A stretch of DNA of 64,000 nucleotides, taken from Alviniconcha marisindica. Lineage: Eukaryota; Mollusca; Gastropoda; Provannidae. Position numbers and translations under genes: made by a program. Location of the stretch: positions 51,001 through 115,000 of the forward strand of contig JABMCL010001015.1 of NCBI GenBank assembly GCA_018857735.1, given 5' to 3'. The notes beneath the pieces were generated by a model. It did not search any database, was not told the DNA's origin, and saw only the letters and a program-made list of their open reading frames with translations. Of the stretch, positions 35,792 to 49,068 are shown piece after piece; position 1 is the stretch's first letter, and every line of letters starts with the position of its first letter.

Positions 35792-36025
35792 GTAAGTAAA
35801 CACGAGGGAAGTCTTGTCTTTGGGCTCAAAAAGATAGACAGCTCAAAATTTACAACGACCTGCTGACCTACATCTGTTTTGTGCTGTGTATCCTGATGCC
35901 AGCTGTTCTGTGGTTTGTTGACCGAAATGTCGGAAATGGTCACAACCTACATGCATCATAGTAGGATATGGGCATGGCTATGGTTGTATGAAGAAGGTGC
36001 ATATGCATAATTATTGCTCATGATT

Positions 36026-36093
<68 letters not shown>

Positions 36094-39000
36094 ACTTGAC
36101 TGTCTTCTTTCATTTAGCAACCTTTGTCAGTTGGTTGTCCAGCCCTGCCCTGGAGACTGAGACCATATCTTGCTGCACTGCCTTTGTGGACAGTGGTCAC
36201 ACCCTTTGCTTGACACACTGTGGTATGATCATAATGATGACAGTGAAGCCCCACCCTGACTGGTCGTTTGGTTATAGCGCTCGCCTTCAGTCATCAGTGC
36301 ATAGCTATTTATAACCAGTAAACCATAGTCCAGTGTTTGTGAACCTGTATTTCCCTTATGGGAAGTTATGCGGGCCGGGGTCTTTTTTTTCTTTATTTTT
36401 TTTGCTGATGGCAGCAGCATTTTGAATTCCAACTGGTACATGTGGCAGTGGAAGGAAGAAGCAATGTTGTGCGAAAAATGCATGCATGACTTCAAATCTC
36501 ACTTCCATTGAGATTTCTTAACCTGTACTGTAATACTAATAGGCCTGTCAGTGTGCATTTGGCGATGGTGAGTGTTGGCTGCTCGTTCAACAGTTCATCA
36601 GTCTTTTTGCTCAGTTGAAAATAACAACAAAATCTCATGAAAATTGTGTTTTCCTGTATCCATTTTCCAGTAGGGCCATATTACCCCCAGATAATGATTT
36701 GATTTGATTTTATACTGGTAAACTGTATGGGTTGACAGGTACGTCTGTGTGCGCTGTGAGATCCTGTAATGGTAGCAGTCGCACACTGCCTCTACTGGAT
36801 TGCCTCAAACACTGACATTCAAACTGCACATAATATATATATATATATATATATAATATATGCCATCATCCTCACAAATTCAGTGTGAGCTGGTTTGGCC
36901 TAGCAGTATGGCATTAGGCTGGTATAGTGGTAAGCAGTGGGAATCGGTTTGAATCCGCTTCGGCTTTCCTTTCTCTTCAAAAATTGTGGTCTGTGGACAC
37001 TGTCTTGTGACTGTCACTCACAATTAATCTGTGACTGTCACTCACAATTAATGAAACATTAAAATGGCTCTCATCACTGCCCATCTTAATGCAGGAGTCA
37101 TTCTGGTGGTGACAGTGTAGCAATAGATATAATAGTCTCCCTCTTCCCCCACCTCCATAACCCTTTCCCCCCTTCTCCCCATTCCTAATAAGCCTTGCAT
37201 TTCTGTGGACGTTAAGCACTGTGTTTACGTACTTACTTACATATTCAGTGAGATCATTGCTAAGTGCTGAAACTAGTGAAAGTAAAAAAGTGGACTTGGA
37301 GTTGGAATCCCAGATTGTTATCATGTATCCATGTTTAACATGCACCTTCATAAACTCCTGTTGATGTACTGCCCTAGACATGATGGAGTCAAAGGAAATG
37401 AATGAACAGATAGACTTATGGGAAGTTATGGGCAAAGCAACCAAATGTTACAAGTGGCTTGCTTAGAATTTAAGAAGATCTGAAATGTTGAGGAAAGCTT
37501 GAGACACTACATGAGGGCACAGGCCAAGGACATCACACTATTGATCACATGGAGGAGAGAGGTGGAGAAAGATGAAGCACTCAGCGATTTTCCTTGAAAC
37601 AATGAAAGGACAAGAAAAGGCCATTATCTGTCAGATAAACATTGGAAGTGTTTCAAAGGCAATGTTGGGGAAGCATCTGAGAGATGGGGTAGAGTGCATG
37701 ATTGTGGACTTTTCTGAACACAAAGATCTAACATCTTGAACTGAACTGTCATCTGTGAGTTGGTTATGAATATGACTCATAAGTCATATGAGAGAGAGAG
37801 AGAACGACAAATTTTTAAGTCTCCTAATCTACCAAATTTGGTATAATTTAAATGCTAATGAAATGAAAAAAGGACAACCCAACCTGATTTTCACCGAAAG
37901 GGAAAACATTCACTCAAGTGCATTAATTATTTGATTATTCAGCTGCTTTTACTGATTTATTGTCAGAACCATTTGGAAGAAAGTCTTTGATTTGGTGATT
38001 AATTATTGTGTCACACTGACATTCACTAAAGATTTTATGACACCCACAAACATAATAATTAATACTATAAGATCTACCCCAGAAGAAATTATCTCAGTTA
38101 TTAAAGGAATTCGCTGTCTCAAAACATGTTCTGTCCAACAGGTTGAACTTCAAGAGATTAAAAACATGTAAAAACTAGGAATAAATTTGCTTTAAAATGC
38201 CACAGTGATTTTTATATATCAAGTTTAGAAAACTCGTTTTGCAAATGACAGCAGGATTGGAACTGGGTACATATTGTATAACTATAAGCATACAATGCAA
38301 ACTTTATCAAGCGTTACAGCTGGCCTCATCTCACATGTGTCCTCTTTTTTCTTTGGACAATTTGAACATACTTATCTGGCAGTGAAGATATTGTTATATT
38401 GGAAACACATGAATGTGTCCATGGCCTGATGTGTCCTCGGCCCAAACCCTATTCCTAATGGCCCAGTGTGTCCAAACTCTAACCCTGACCCCAACAGCCC
38501 AACGGCTATGTGTCCAAACCCTATCCTTGAAGGTCTGATGTGTCCAAACCCTATCCTTGAAGGTCTGATGTGTCCAAACCCTATCCTTGAAGGTCTGATG
38601 TGTCCAAACCCTATCCTTGAAGGTCTGATGTGTCCAAACCCTATCCTTGAAGGTCTGATGTGTCCAAACCCTTCCTTGAAGGTCTGATGTGTCCAAACCC
38701 TATCCTTGAAGGTCTGATGTGTCCAAACCCTATCCTTGAAGGTCTGATGTGTCCAAACCCTATCTTAGTCTCCATTGTCCAAACCCTACCTTGAAGGTCT
38801 GATGTGTCTCAAAACCCTATTTATTATATAATTAATTATTAATACTATATATTAAATATCATTGGAAGGTCTGATGTGTCCAGAAGTAAGACATTGTCAT
38901 TGTTTTGTACTGTATGCCACTAGTCATCAGTCCTAAAGCTTGGTTTCTAAATTCAAAATCAGAGTGAAATCAGTGGGACATTTTAAAACAAAATCGTTGA

Positions 39001-40154
39001 TTGCAAAATTTAAGTTCTTATTCTGATCTTTTCTGCCTGTTGGGCTATGTTACTGAGTCATTCAGTGATTCATGAGTTTGCTGATTGCTATAGTATAAGC
39101 ATTGAACAGCCTGATTTAGCTGCCTTCTGGGCTGTGTCACCTTAATACTATATAAGATATGTTATATATATATATACACATAGTGTAATGCTAATAGCCT
39201 AAGGTTGGCTTGGAGCCAGTTTGGACCCACACCTCTGCTTTGGCTGACATCATACTTTCAAGCACAGGCACTTGACAACGACATTTGTGTACTTGTGTAA
39301 ACTAGTAACTACTTCCTGTTCCAATTGATTTGGACAAAACGTTGTTATAAAAATAATAAAAATGTTGTTGTTGTTGATCAGAGGTGACATTTGTCATGCT
39401 GAATAATGGTATAAAAGTTACAGGTAATTTGCTATACAGTCAGTAAACCTGCACATTGGAATTTTACAAACGCAGCACACGACCTTGCTTGTGAAAAGCA
39501 TTACAGGCTGTACAACTTGTAGTCCTGACCTAGCTCCATTGAATGATTGATTGAACTTCCAGTCTGTGCATGGCTGCATGATTTGGACTCTTCCAACACC
39601 TGTACCATGCTGACTAGGGCTATACCCATTTTTGTGATAGTGGGTGATGGGTCCTGTTTATTAAAGAGGTTATTCTGAAATAAATAAACTTTCTTTTAAA
39701 TGTGTAGGCTATAAAAAGGGTAGTTAAGTGGTTGTGATGGAATGTGTGCTTGGTAAGCACTGGTATTATTGTACTTTTAACTCTTTGAAGACGGAGGCTA
39801 CAAGCAAAATGTTTTGTGTATCTTTCATTCTGTGGGAGAAGATTTAAATTAAATTTTTTTTTTTAAATAAAGTGAAGTACTGAAAATACTACCTTAATCT
39901 TTGACTTTGAGAATGAGAGTAGTTCCTGTATTTAATTGTTCATTAAAAAAAAGTGTGTGTCTATGTGTGTGTGTGTGTGTGTGTGCCTATGATCAAATCA
40001 CATACTTGCTTCTTTGCTCAATGTACAGCAATGCCAGTTTTACTCTGACATTGTTTTCCAAGCACAGCAAGATCTGGTAAGGGGGCATGCCACAGGTTGT
40101 AGCTGAATGAATAGAATACCCTCCAGATTATACAGTCCATGGGTTACCTCCCCC

Positions 40155-40189
<35 letters not shown>

Positions 40190-43100
40190 CCCCGCCCCCC
40201 TCCTAGCTTCGCACCATTCCTGTGTTTCACCATGTGAGATTACTCTTTTTTATTTATTTTGAATTATATTTTTGTACTGGTCAGCATCAGCAAACTTTTA
40301 ACTTTGGGAGTTATTCACACTCAGAAGATGTCACACAAATGCCACAACAAAAACCTGAACCACTTATAGCTAACTTTCATCAGGCTTTACAGTAATTGCA
40401 AGGCACAAACTCCAACAAACATGCATTCAGGAGAAACATATTCCTGTGCATATAATAATAAAAAGAATAGAGAGGATTTCTAGAGTGACCATCCATAACA
40501 CAAGGTGGAAGCACAGGGCACTTTACAGTGACACTAACAACACCCATACACCCACACACGCACGCACGCACTCACATATTGGGTGAGGGGATAGGCACAG
40601 CTGTGAAAAACAGTTTAGAAATAATTATTAAACAGTTTGGCTTTAAAAGAGGAGGCAGAATCAGAGTGGCGGAGTGTTTGAGGCAAACTGTTCCAAACAG
40701 ATGGACCAGCGTAAGAAAACGATCTTTCACCAAACATTTTTGTGTTTACACTGAGGGGTAATTTGTGATATATATATATATGTCATCAGTTCATCGAGTA
40801 AATGACTCAATAAAAGCAACTTTAAGGGACTTTCTACTTGTGATTTAAAATTATATACTTAATAAAATTTATTCTGCTGTGCACCTTTGCAGCTGTGCGT
40901 TTTTCAAGATATGAACTAACATTTTCCAGTTCTTTTGCTTACTGTCCGTACACTTTCCACATTATTTTGCAAAGAAACAAATCATTGCAGGTGCTGAGCA
41001 ATCGACGGGTAGCTACTGGAGGGTTGCCAGACACTGGCTTGGGGATGCTATGCCCCAATGTCACCGACCTTGATCTGTCATCCAATCTGCTGGAGAGCTG
41101 GGCAGAGTTACTGCCCCTCCTGTCAGAGTTGCGTCACCTGAAGTTCCTGAACCTAAGCCGTAACCACCTCACACGTCATAAGGTGAGTCAGTATTTTGAC
41201 AGCACTCAAAAATAAAGACTAAAAATGGCATCGTGGCTGGGTGGGGATGGACAGGATGAACATTGTGTGTGTGTGTGTGTGTGTGCACTTAGAATAACAA
41301 TAGCAATATACTGTATTAATCCCAGTGGGAAATCAAAGCTGTCATTCGATCGCACAACGAAGAACATATATCTCAATAATTCTAAATCGTGAACCACACG
41401 CACATGTATACACACTCTTAGACATATGCCCCCTTTCTCTCAATCTGCATAACTAATACTTAGTTATAGCAAACCCAAAATTACCTGGAATAATGCTTTC
41501 TCTGTGTCAAACCAAAACGTAAAAACTCTCAAATAAAAATCATTAGGTTGACCCAACCCTCCCTTAGAAACAGACGTCTCTAGGGACAAGATTTTGCGCT
41601 TTAAAAATATTTTAATTATTATTGTTAATTATTAACATTGTGGTGCACATTTAGGTTGGTGGAGATTGGTTGCAAACAGTTGGTGAGAGCTTGTGTTGAT
41701 CTGAAGCGAAGGGCTGTAATCACCGTCCTGGCTTTGACATCCTGGTCAAGGCAGGGAGAGGGATTTTTTGTCTTTTTTCCTTCTGTCGTGTCGAGTCAGT
41801 TGTGCAGACTCATGAATGCATAATTTATCATTTTGAATGCGCCTTTCAGGAGGAGCTGTGGCGATGGTCCACCCCTCTGCCCAGGGTGGAGAACGTGGTG
41901 CTGAACTCCACGGGTGTTCCTCTGCGTGAGGTTTTGGCTCTTGCACGCCTTATGCCTGCTCTCAGAGAACTACACATCTGCTGCAATTGTGAGTCTCAGA
42001 CTTACTCGCTGATACTGATAGTGCTAAATATGTCGGTTGTATTTTTTTGGTACTACATTTATTTATAAATACAGTCTGATTCTTTCTTCCTGTCTCTGTT
42101 TTCTGAGCATGAGCTGCCCTTTGGTCTCTCCCTCTATATTTTTTCTTTCTGTATTTTTGTTTTGTCCATATATATGTGCTGGGGCAAGTGTTTTGGTTAT
42201 TTAGACTTGGTCCACATAGTTTGTTCCGTTTCCAAGGGGTCATTCAGCTGTTGATTTTTGTTTGTTATGTTGGTTGGTGAATGGTGACTACTGCGTTGTT
42301 GAAGTAGAACTTTATTTAATAGGTCTGGTGACTGTTAAACCATCGCCAGTGATTACAGACATTTATGACTTCAGCAGTGTGAAACTGGCAGTCAAAATGA
42401 CGATGTATGTCAAGAGACAACTACAGTCATGTGACTGACAGTGTTGACCATTGCATTCATGACTTTGGCAGTGTGAAACTGGCAGTCAGAATGGCACTGT
42501 ATGTCTAAAGACAACTACAGTTATGCAACAATGTTGACCATTACAGTCATGACTTTGCCTGTGTGAAACTGACAGCCAGCGTGATGCTGTATGTTTAGAG
42601 ACACCACAGTCATGTGACAAGGTTCACCATTACTGACATTTATGACTTCAGCAGTGTGAAACTCACAGTCAAACTGGCGATGTATGTCAAGAGACAACTA
42701 CGGTCATGTGACAGTGTTGACCGTTACATTCATGACTTTGGCAGTGTGAAACTGGCAGTCGAAATGGCACTGTACGTCCGGAGACAACTACGGTCATGTG
42801 ACAATGTTGACCATTGCAGACTACCGTGACTTGGGCAGTGTGGAGGTGGCAATTAAGGATGGAGCCCTGTCCAAGTTGGAGTGCCTGCGACTGAACGAAA
42901 ACATCATCACCAGGTAACTATGGCAACTGCCACAAAGTGTCGGAATTCTCAACTGTGTGTCATGGTCATTATAGCTGAATCCTGCTTATCAGTGTTTGAT
43001 TACCATGGTAACGTGCAATACCAATCCTAATTTTTCAGCTGGTCGGAAGTGTGGAAACTGCGCAACCTGCCATGCCTGACGCAGCTGATCCTGTCGGAAA

Positions 43101-43269
43101 ACCCACTGTGTGATTTGTTCTTTGACACCTGCAGTCAGCTGGATGATACGTCCTTGTGCGAGATGGACAGTCCAGACATTACTTGTCACAGTGATGGGGA
43201 AGACTCCTCCTTTGGCAGTCCACGATTCAGGTAGGGGCAGCGTGAGCAAAAAATTATCTTTCCCGCCTA

Positions 43270-43350
<81 letters not shown>

Positions 43351-46300
43351 GCCTCCTTTCCCATCCCTCCATTTACCTTTTCTTCCTCCTCTTCTCCTTC
43401 TCTCTTTTTCTCATCTCTTTTCAGTCTGTCTGTCTCAACTTCAATGATATTTAACAATATTACATGCATGCATTTAACTTTTACACAAACTGAAAATCAA
43501 AGGCATCTGTGTCTTTTTATTCTCTTATCAGTCTTCCGTGTTTGTGTTTCAGATATCCTGTCACAAAAATGACATCAACCCCTTGCAGCCACAAAAAGCA
43601 GTTGTCCTTTACTTCCTCTGACAGCCACACCCTCGTGTCTGACAACTGCTCAACAGACTGTCCTCAGAAACCAGAGTCTGAGCGAGATGGGTCTGTGTAC
43701 AGCCAGACGGAGCTGGTCTGTGACCTCATTGATGACCTCATCACTCACGCTTGTGAAAGAGTAGGTGTTCAGGTATCGTGCGAGCGATGCTGGCAAAATG
43801 CCGTGGAAGACGACAACAGAATCCACACTGACAATCAAAGTAACGTGGAGAATGCCAAGAGGTTTCAGAGTGACGATGAAGCCGAAGACTCTCTCGAGGA
43901 TCAAGCGTCCAAGGACGCCCTTCACAATCAAAGCAACATGGAGAATGCCAAGAGGTTTCAGAGTGACGATGAAGCCGAAGACTCTCTCGAGGATCAAGCG
44001 TCCAAGGACGCCCTTCACAATCAAAGCAACATGGAGAATGCCAAGAGATTCCAGAGCAAAGATGAAGCTGAAGTCTCTCTTGGGGACCATGTGTCCAAGG
44101 ATGCCCGTCAAAATCAAAATGAAAATCGTCCGCAGTTTTACCTCCATGACTCTGAGGACCTTGTTGCCAGTGGTGACGGAGGTGAGGATCCTCTGGACAA
44201 TGGTGGACAGGCTGCTTTTGACACCAGCTGGCAGGCTGGAACTGAGGAAGAAGCACAGCAGGTGGCAGGAAGCGATGCTGCAGAGGACTGCCGTAACAGA
44301 AACACACCTCATGGTGAGGCGTTGGCTATTTCATAGACGTGAATTCATAGTGAAGGTCTTTGTCTTGGCAGCCATAGCAAAGATTAGTTGTTGTTTTTGG
44401 CTTTTTTCTCATGGACAATAATTAGCATAGTACAAAAGTCAGAGAATTTAGATATTGCATGGTGATTAAACTGTTTACAGGTGTCATTTATTTTGTAACT
44501 GCTATAATAACTTGTCAGTTTGCACATTTTGATATAGATTCCAATTGGTTGTAAGAATGCATAGCACAAATCTATGTTGAATTTATTGCTGTTGTTGTTG
44601 TTGTTGTTGCAAATATTGGAAAGAAAATGCTCAGTTTATGCATCTTCGAAACAGAGACATGGACACACACAGATGCACACACCCACACCCACACACATGC
44701 ACGCACACACATGCACGCATGCACACACGCACGCACGCACGCACACACACACACACACACAGATTCATACTCGCAATCAAACAAGAAAGCAACTGAACAA
44801 CCAAAATAATGTGCTAACGTAACTGCTGACCAAGCTCTTAATGACACATTCACGCTTCCACTTTGTGAATTCATTCCTGTCAGCAGTTGCAGAAGCAGGC
44901 AGAGAAGAGAACAGCATTCCCTTTGCCAAGCTTCACACACTGTGTCTGAGCCATACCTCCATCTCTGAGCTGGAGCACCTTCACGCCCTGAACGAATTCC
45001 CTCAGCTTCACACACTGCGCATCAAGGTGAGTAATGTAAAAGAATATTTATAAGGTGCTTACTACACGTAAGGTGAGCCCGAGCTTCACATATTGTGTAT
45101 CAAGGCAAGTAATGTAATTTATAGTCAAGAATATTCATCAGGTGCTTGCTACATGTCACATGAGCCCAAAGTGCACAATGCAAAAAACAATTGGGTCGAC
45201 TAAGTATTACACAAGCAAGAGCACAACGAAACCCTACTAATTACATAAACAAACACACTGTGACACTGCATTTGACATCTTTCTCACCACTTCCAACACA
45301 ACCCCTCATGGATACATGCACATGCATGCATGCATGCACGTACACATGCGTGCATAACATGTGAGTTGTACATTGGTCAGCAGGTAATAGAGGAGGGTTC
45401 TGGGCAAACTCCCAAGTGTTGGTTTACGACATCCTTCCTTCAACCACTGCCATATTTAGTTACGCCATAGGGTCCAGAAATCTGTCAGTTAACAAGCAGT
45501 TTTTTGTTGGTGATCAAACAGTAGTAAGTTTGTTACAAACAACTCAAATTATATCAGATGTTTGTTTAATAACTGACCATGTTGCTTACGCCAGCTCAAA
45601 TAAAACCAAATCATTTGAATCCAGACGGAACTCTTTTTTACCCCAGGGTGGATGCACCTTACGAGCGTGCTTGGGCACTAGGTTGCTTCCACAGTCGTAT
45701 TAGTACCCAAACATTTTGGAGGGTGCTGACCGCATTGGTGGACAGCTGTGCAGAGCTAAAAAGTGCCCCTTCAGTGGTGTAACTAAATCTGGCAGAGTTT
45801 GGAGGAAGGTGCCGGAAAGCGATGCTTGGAGTGTGGGTTTCGGGCTGTCACTCACCCAAGGAGCTTCAGCCAGTCAGAACAGTTGACCAAAATTCTGTAG
45901 TTCATTGACAACTGACCTATCACATTTAGCCAGGTAGCTACATCCACTTCGACCATAACGTGTTTGAATTCACGCTTCAAACTGCACAAACCCAGGGCAC
46001 TATTTCCACAAACAGTGTGAGCCCCTGTGTTGTTTATATTATTTTTTATAATGATAGTTTAATGGCTGGCGGGCTTGTCTTGGGAAACCTTGTTGCAGAA
46101 AATGCACTTTGTGTCTTTTTGGTGGTAGCTGATTTTTTGTTTGTTTTCAATTCCTTAGTCACCCACCTGCATTTGTTCGTTTTCAACTCCTTAGTCACCT
46201 ACCTGTGTTTTTGTTTTGTTTTCAACTCCTTAGTCACCTACCTGCATTTGTTGTTTTCAACTCCTTAGTCACCTACCTGCGTTTTTTGTTTTCAACTCCT

Positions 46301-48938
46301 TAGTCACCCACCTGCGTTTTTTGTTTTCAACTCCTTAGTCCCCTACCTGTGTTTTTTTGTTTTCAACTCCTTAGTCACCCACCTGTGTTTGTTTGTTTTC
46401 AACTCCTTGACACCCTCCTGCATTTAATTGTTTTCAACTCCTTAGTCACCCACCTGCATTTGTTTGTTTTCAACACCTTAGTCACCCACCTGCGTTTGTT
46501 TTCAACTCCTTGACACCCTCCTGCATTTAATTGTTTTCAACTCCTTAGTCACCCACCTGCATTTGTTTGTTTTCAACACCTTAGTCACCCACCTGCGTTT
46601 GTTTTCAACTCCTTAGTCACCCACCTGCGTTCTTTATTTTCAACTCCTTAGTCACCCTCCTGCGTTCTTTGTTTTCAACTCCTTAGTCACCTACCTGTGT
46701 TTTTTTGTTTTCAACACCTTAGTTACCCACCTGCATTTGTTTTCAACTCCTTGGTCACCCACCTGCGTTTAATTGTTTTCAACTCCTTAGTCACCCACCT
46801 GCGTTCTTTGTTTTCAACACCTTAGTCACCTACCTGCATTTGTTTTCAACACCTTAGTCACCCACCTGTGTTTCTTTGTTTTCAACTCCTTAGTCACCCA
46901 CCTGCGTTCTTTGTTTTCAACACCTTAGTCACCTACCTGCATTTGTTTTCAACACCTTAGTCACCCACCTGTGTTTCTTTGTTTTCAACACCATAGTCAC
47001 CCACCTGTGTTTGTTTGTTTTCAACTCCTTGGTCACCCACCTGCGTTTAATTGTTTTCAACACCTTAGTCACCTACCTGCATTTGTTTTCAACACCTTAG
47101 TCACCCACCTGTGTTTCTTTGTTTTCAACACCGTAGTCACCCACCTGTGTTTGTTTGTTTTCAACTCCTTGGTCACCCACCTGCGTTTAATTGTTTTCTA
47201 CTCCTTAGTCACCCACCTGCGTTCTTTGTTTTCAACACCTTAGTCACCTACCTGCGTTTGTTTTCAACTCCTTAGTCACCTACCTGCGTTTGTTTTCAAC
47301 ACCTTAGTCACCCACCTGCGTTTGTTTTCAACACCTTAGTCACCCACCTGCGTTTGTTTTCAACACCTTAGTCATCCACCTGCGTTTGTTTGTTTTCAAC
47401 ACCTTAGTCATCCACCTGCGTTTGTTTTCAACACCTTAGTCATCCACCTGCATTTGTTTGTTTTCAACACCTTAGTCATCCACCTGCGTTTGTTTGTTTT
47501 CAACTCCTTAGTTACCCACCAGTGTCCTCATTCCCCTCACTGGATCTCTGTTTCCTCAATCCCTAGTTCTCTTACCCGCCCCACCCCTGTCTCCATCATC
47601 TTCCCCAAGCACAGAAAGCATGATAATGATGCCTTGGCATTTGATGATAACAGTGACTTAGTCTTTGATGATAATGATGGTTTGATGATAATGATGACTT
47701 TGCATTTGATGACAACAATGACTTTGCGTTGCATCATAACAGTGATTTTGCACTGGCTGATAACATGTATTTGATAAAAATAGTGAGTTTGCATTTGATG
47801 ATAACAGTCACTTTGCATTTGATGATAACAGTCATTTTGCATTTGATGAAAGCAGCAACTTTGTAGTTGATGATAGCAGCCACTTTGATGAAAACAGTGA
47901 CTTTGTATTTTGTGATAAGTCACTTGATGAAAGCAACGTCAGCTTTGCATTTGAAGACAACAATGTCTTTGCATTGGATAATAACAGTCACTTTGCATTT
48001 GATGAAAGCAGTGACTTTGCATTGGATGATAATAGTCACTTTGCATTTGATGAAAGCCATTACTTTGCATTGGATGATAACAGTCACTTTGCATTTGATG
48101 AAAGCAGTGATTTTGCAGTGGATGATAACAGTCACTTTGCATTTGTGAAAGCAGTGACTTTGCATTGGATGATAACAGTCACTTTGCATTTGATGAAAGC
48201 AGTGACTTTGCATTGGATGATAACAGTCACTTTGCATTTGTGAAAGCAGTGACTTTGCATTTGATCATAACAGCAACTTTGCACTGGATGATAACAGTGA
48301 CTTTGCATTGGACTAGAACAGTGACTTTACATTGATGGTAATGATGACTTAAGTGTGTTCTTTCTTCTTCCTCCGGGATTATAATGATGACTTAAGTGTG
48401 TTCTTTCTTCTTCCTCCAGGATTATAATGATGACTTAAGTGTGTTCTTTCTTCTTCCTCCAGGGTTATAATGATGACTTAAGAGTGTTCTTTCTTCTTCC
48501 CCAGGACATTGCTCTGTTCTCTCACCTCCACTGGGAGGACCGACGCAAGTTGTACGTGGCAAGGTGAGTGTCAGTGAGTCAGATGTACACCGCACATACA
48601 GTGATGACAGTGAGTGATGTCAACGAGTCAGAGCTACACCATACAGTGATGACAGTGACTCAGTGAGTGATAGTGATGACAGTGAGTGATGTCAGTGAGT
48701 CAGATATTATATATACCTCACTGAACAGTGATGACAGTGAGTGATGTAAATAATAATAATAATGGAAATTTGTAAAGCACCTACCCTGCGGCTCAAATCG
48801 CTGAACAAGCATAGTATAACACACATAATGTGCATCGAGATAGAAAGTGTTATCAGCAATTTAAAAAAAACAAAAAAAACTACCACATAATGCAGACATC
48901 AACAAGGATTAAGCATAACTATGTGGCACACACGCACG

Positions 48939-48973
<35 letters not shown>

Positions 48974-49019
48974 CACACCACACCACACCGCACCACACAC
49001 CACACACCACACACACACA

Positions 49020-49068
<49 letters not shown>

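Noticed and set aside
37390..37740. Possible decayed retroelement coding sequence
   Set aside because: Many stops in every frame and no motif that I could assign.
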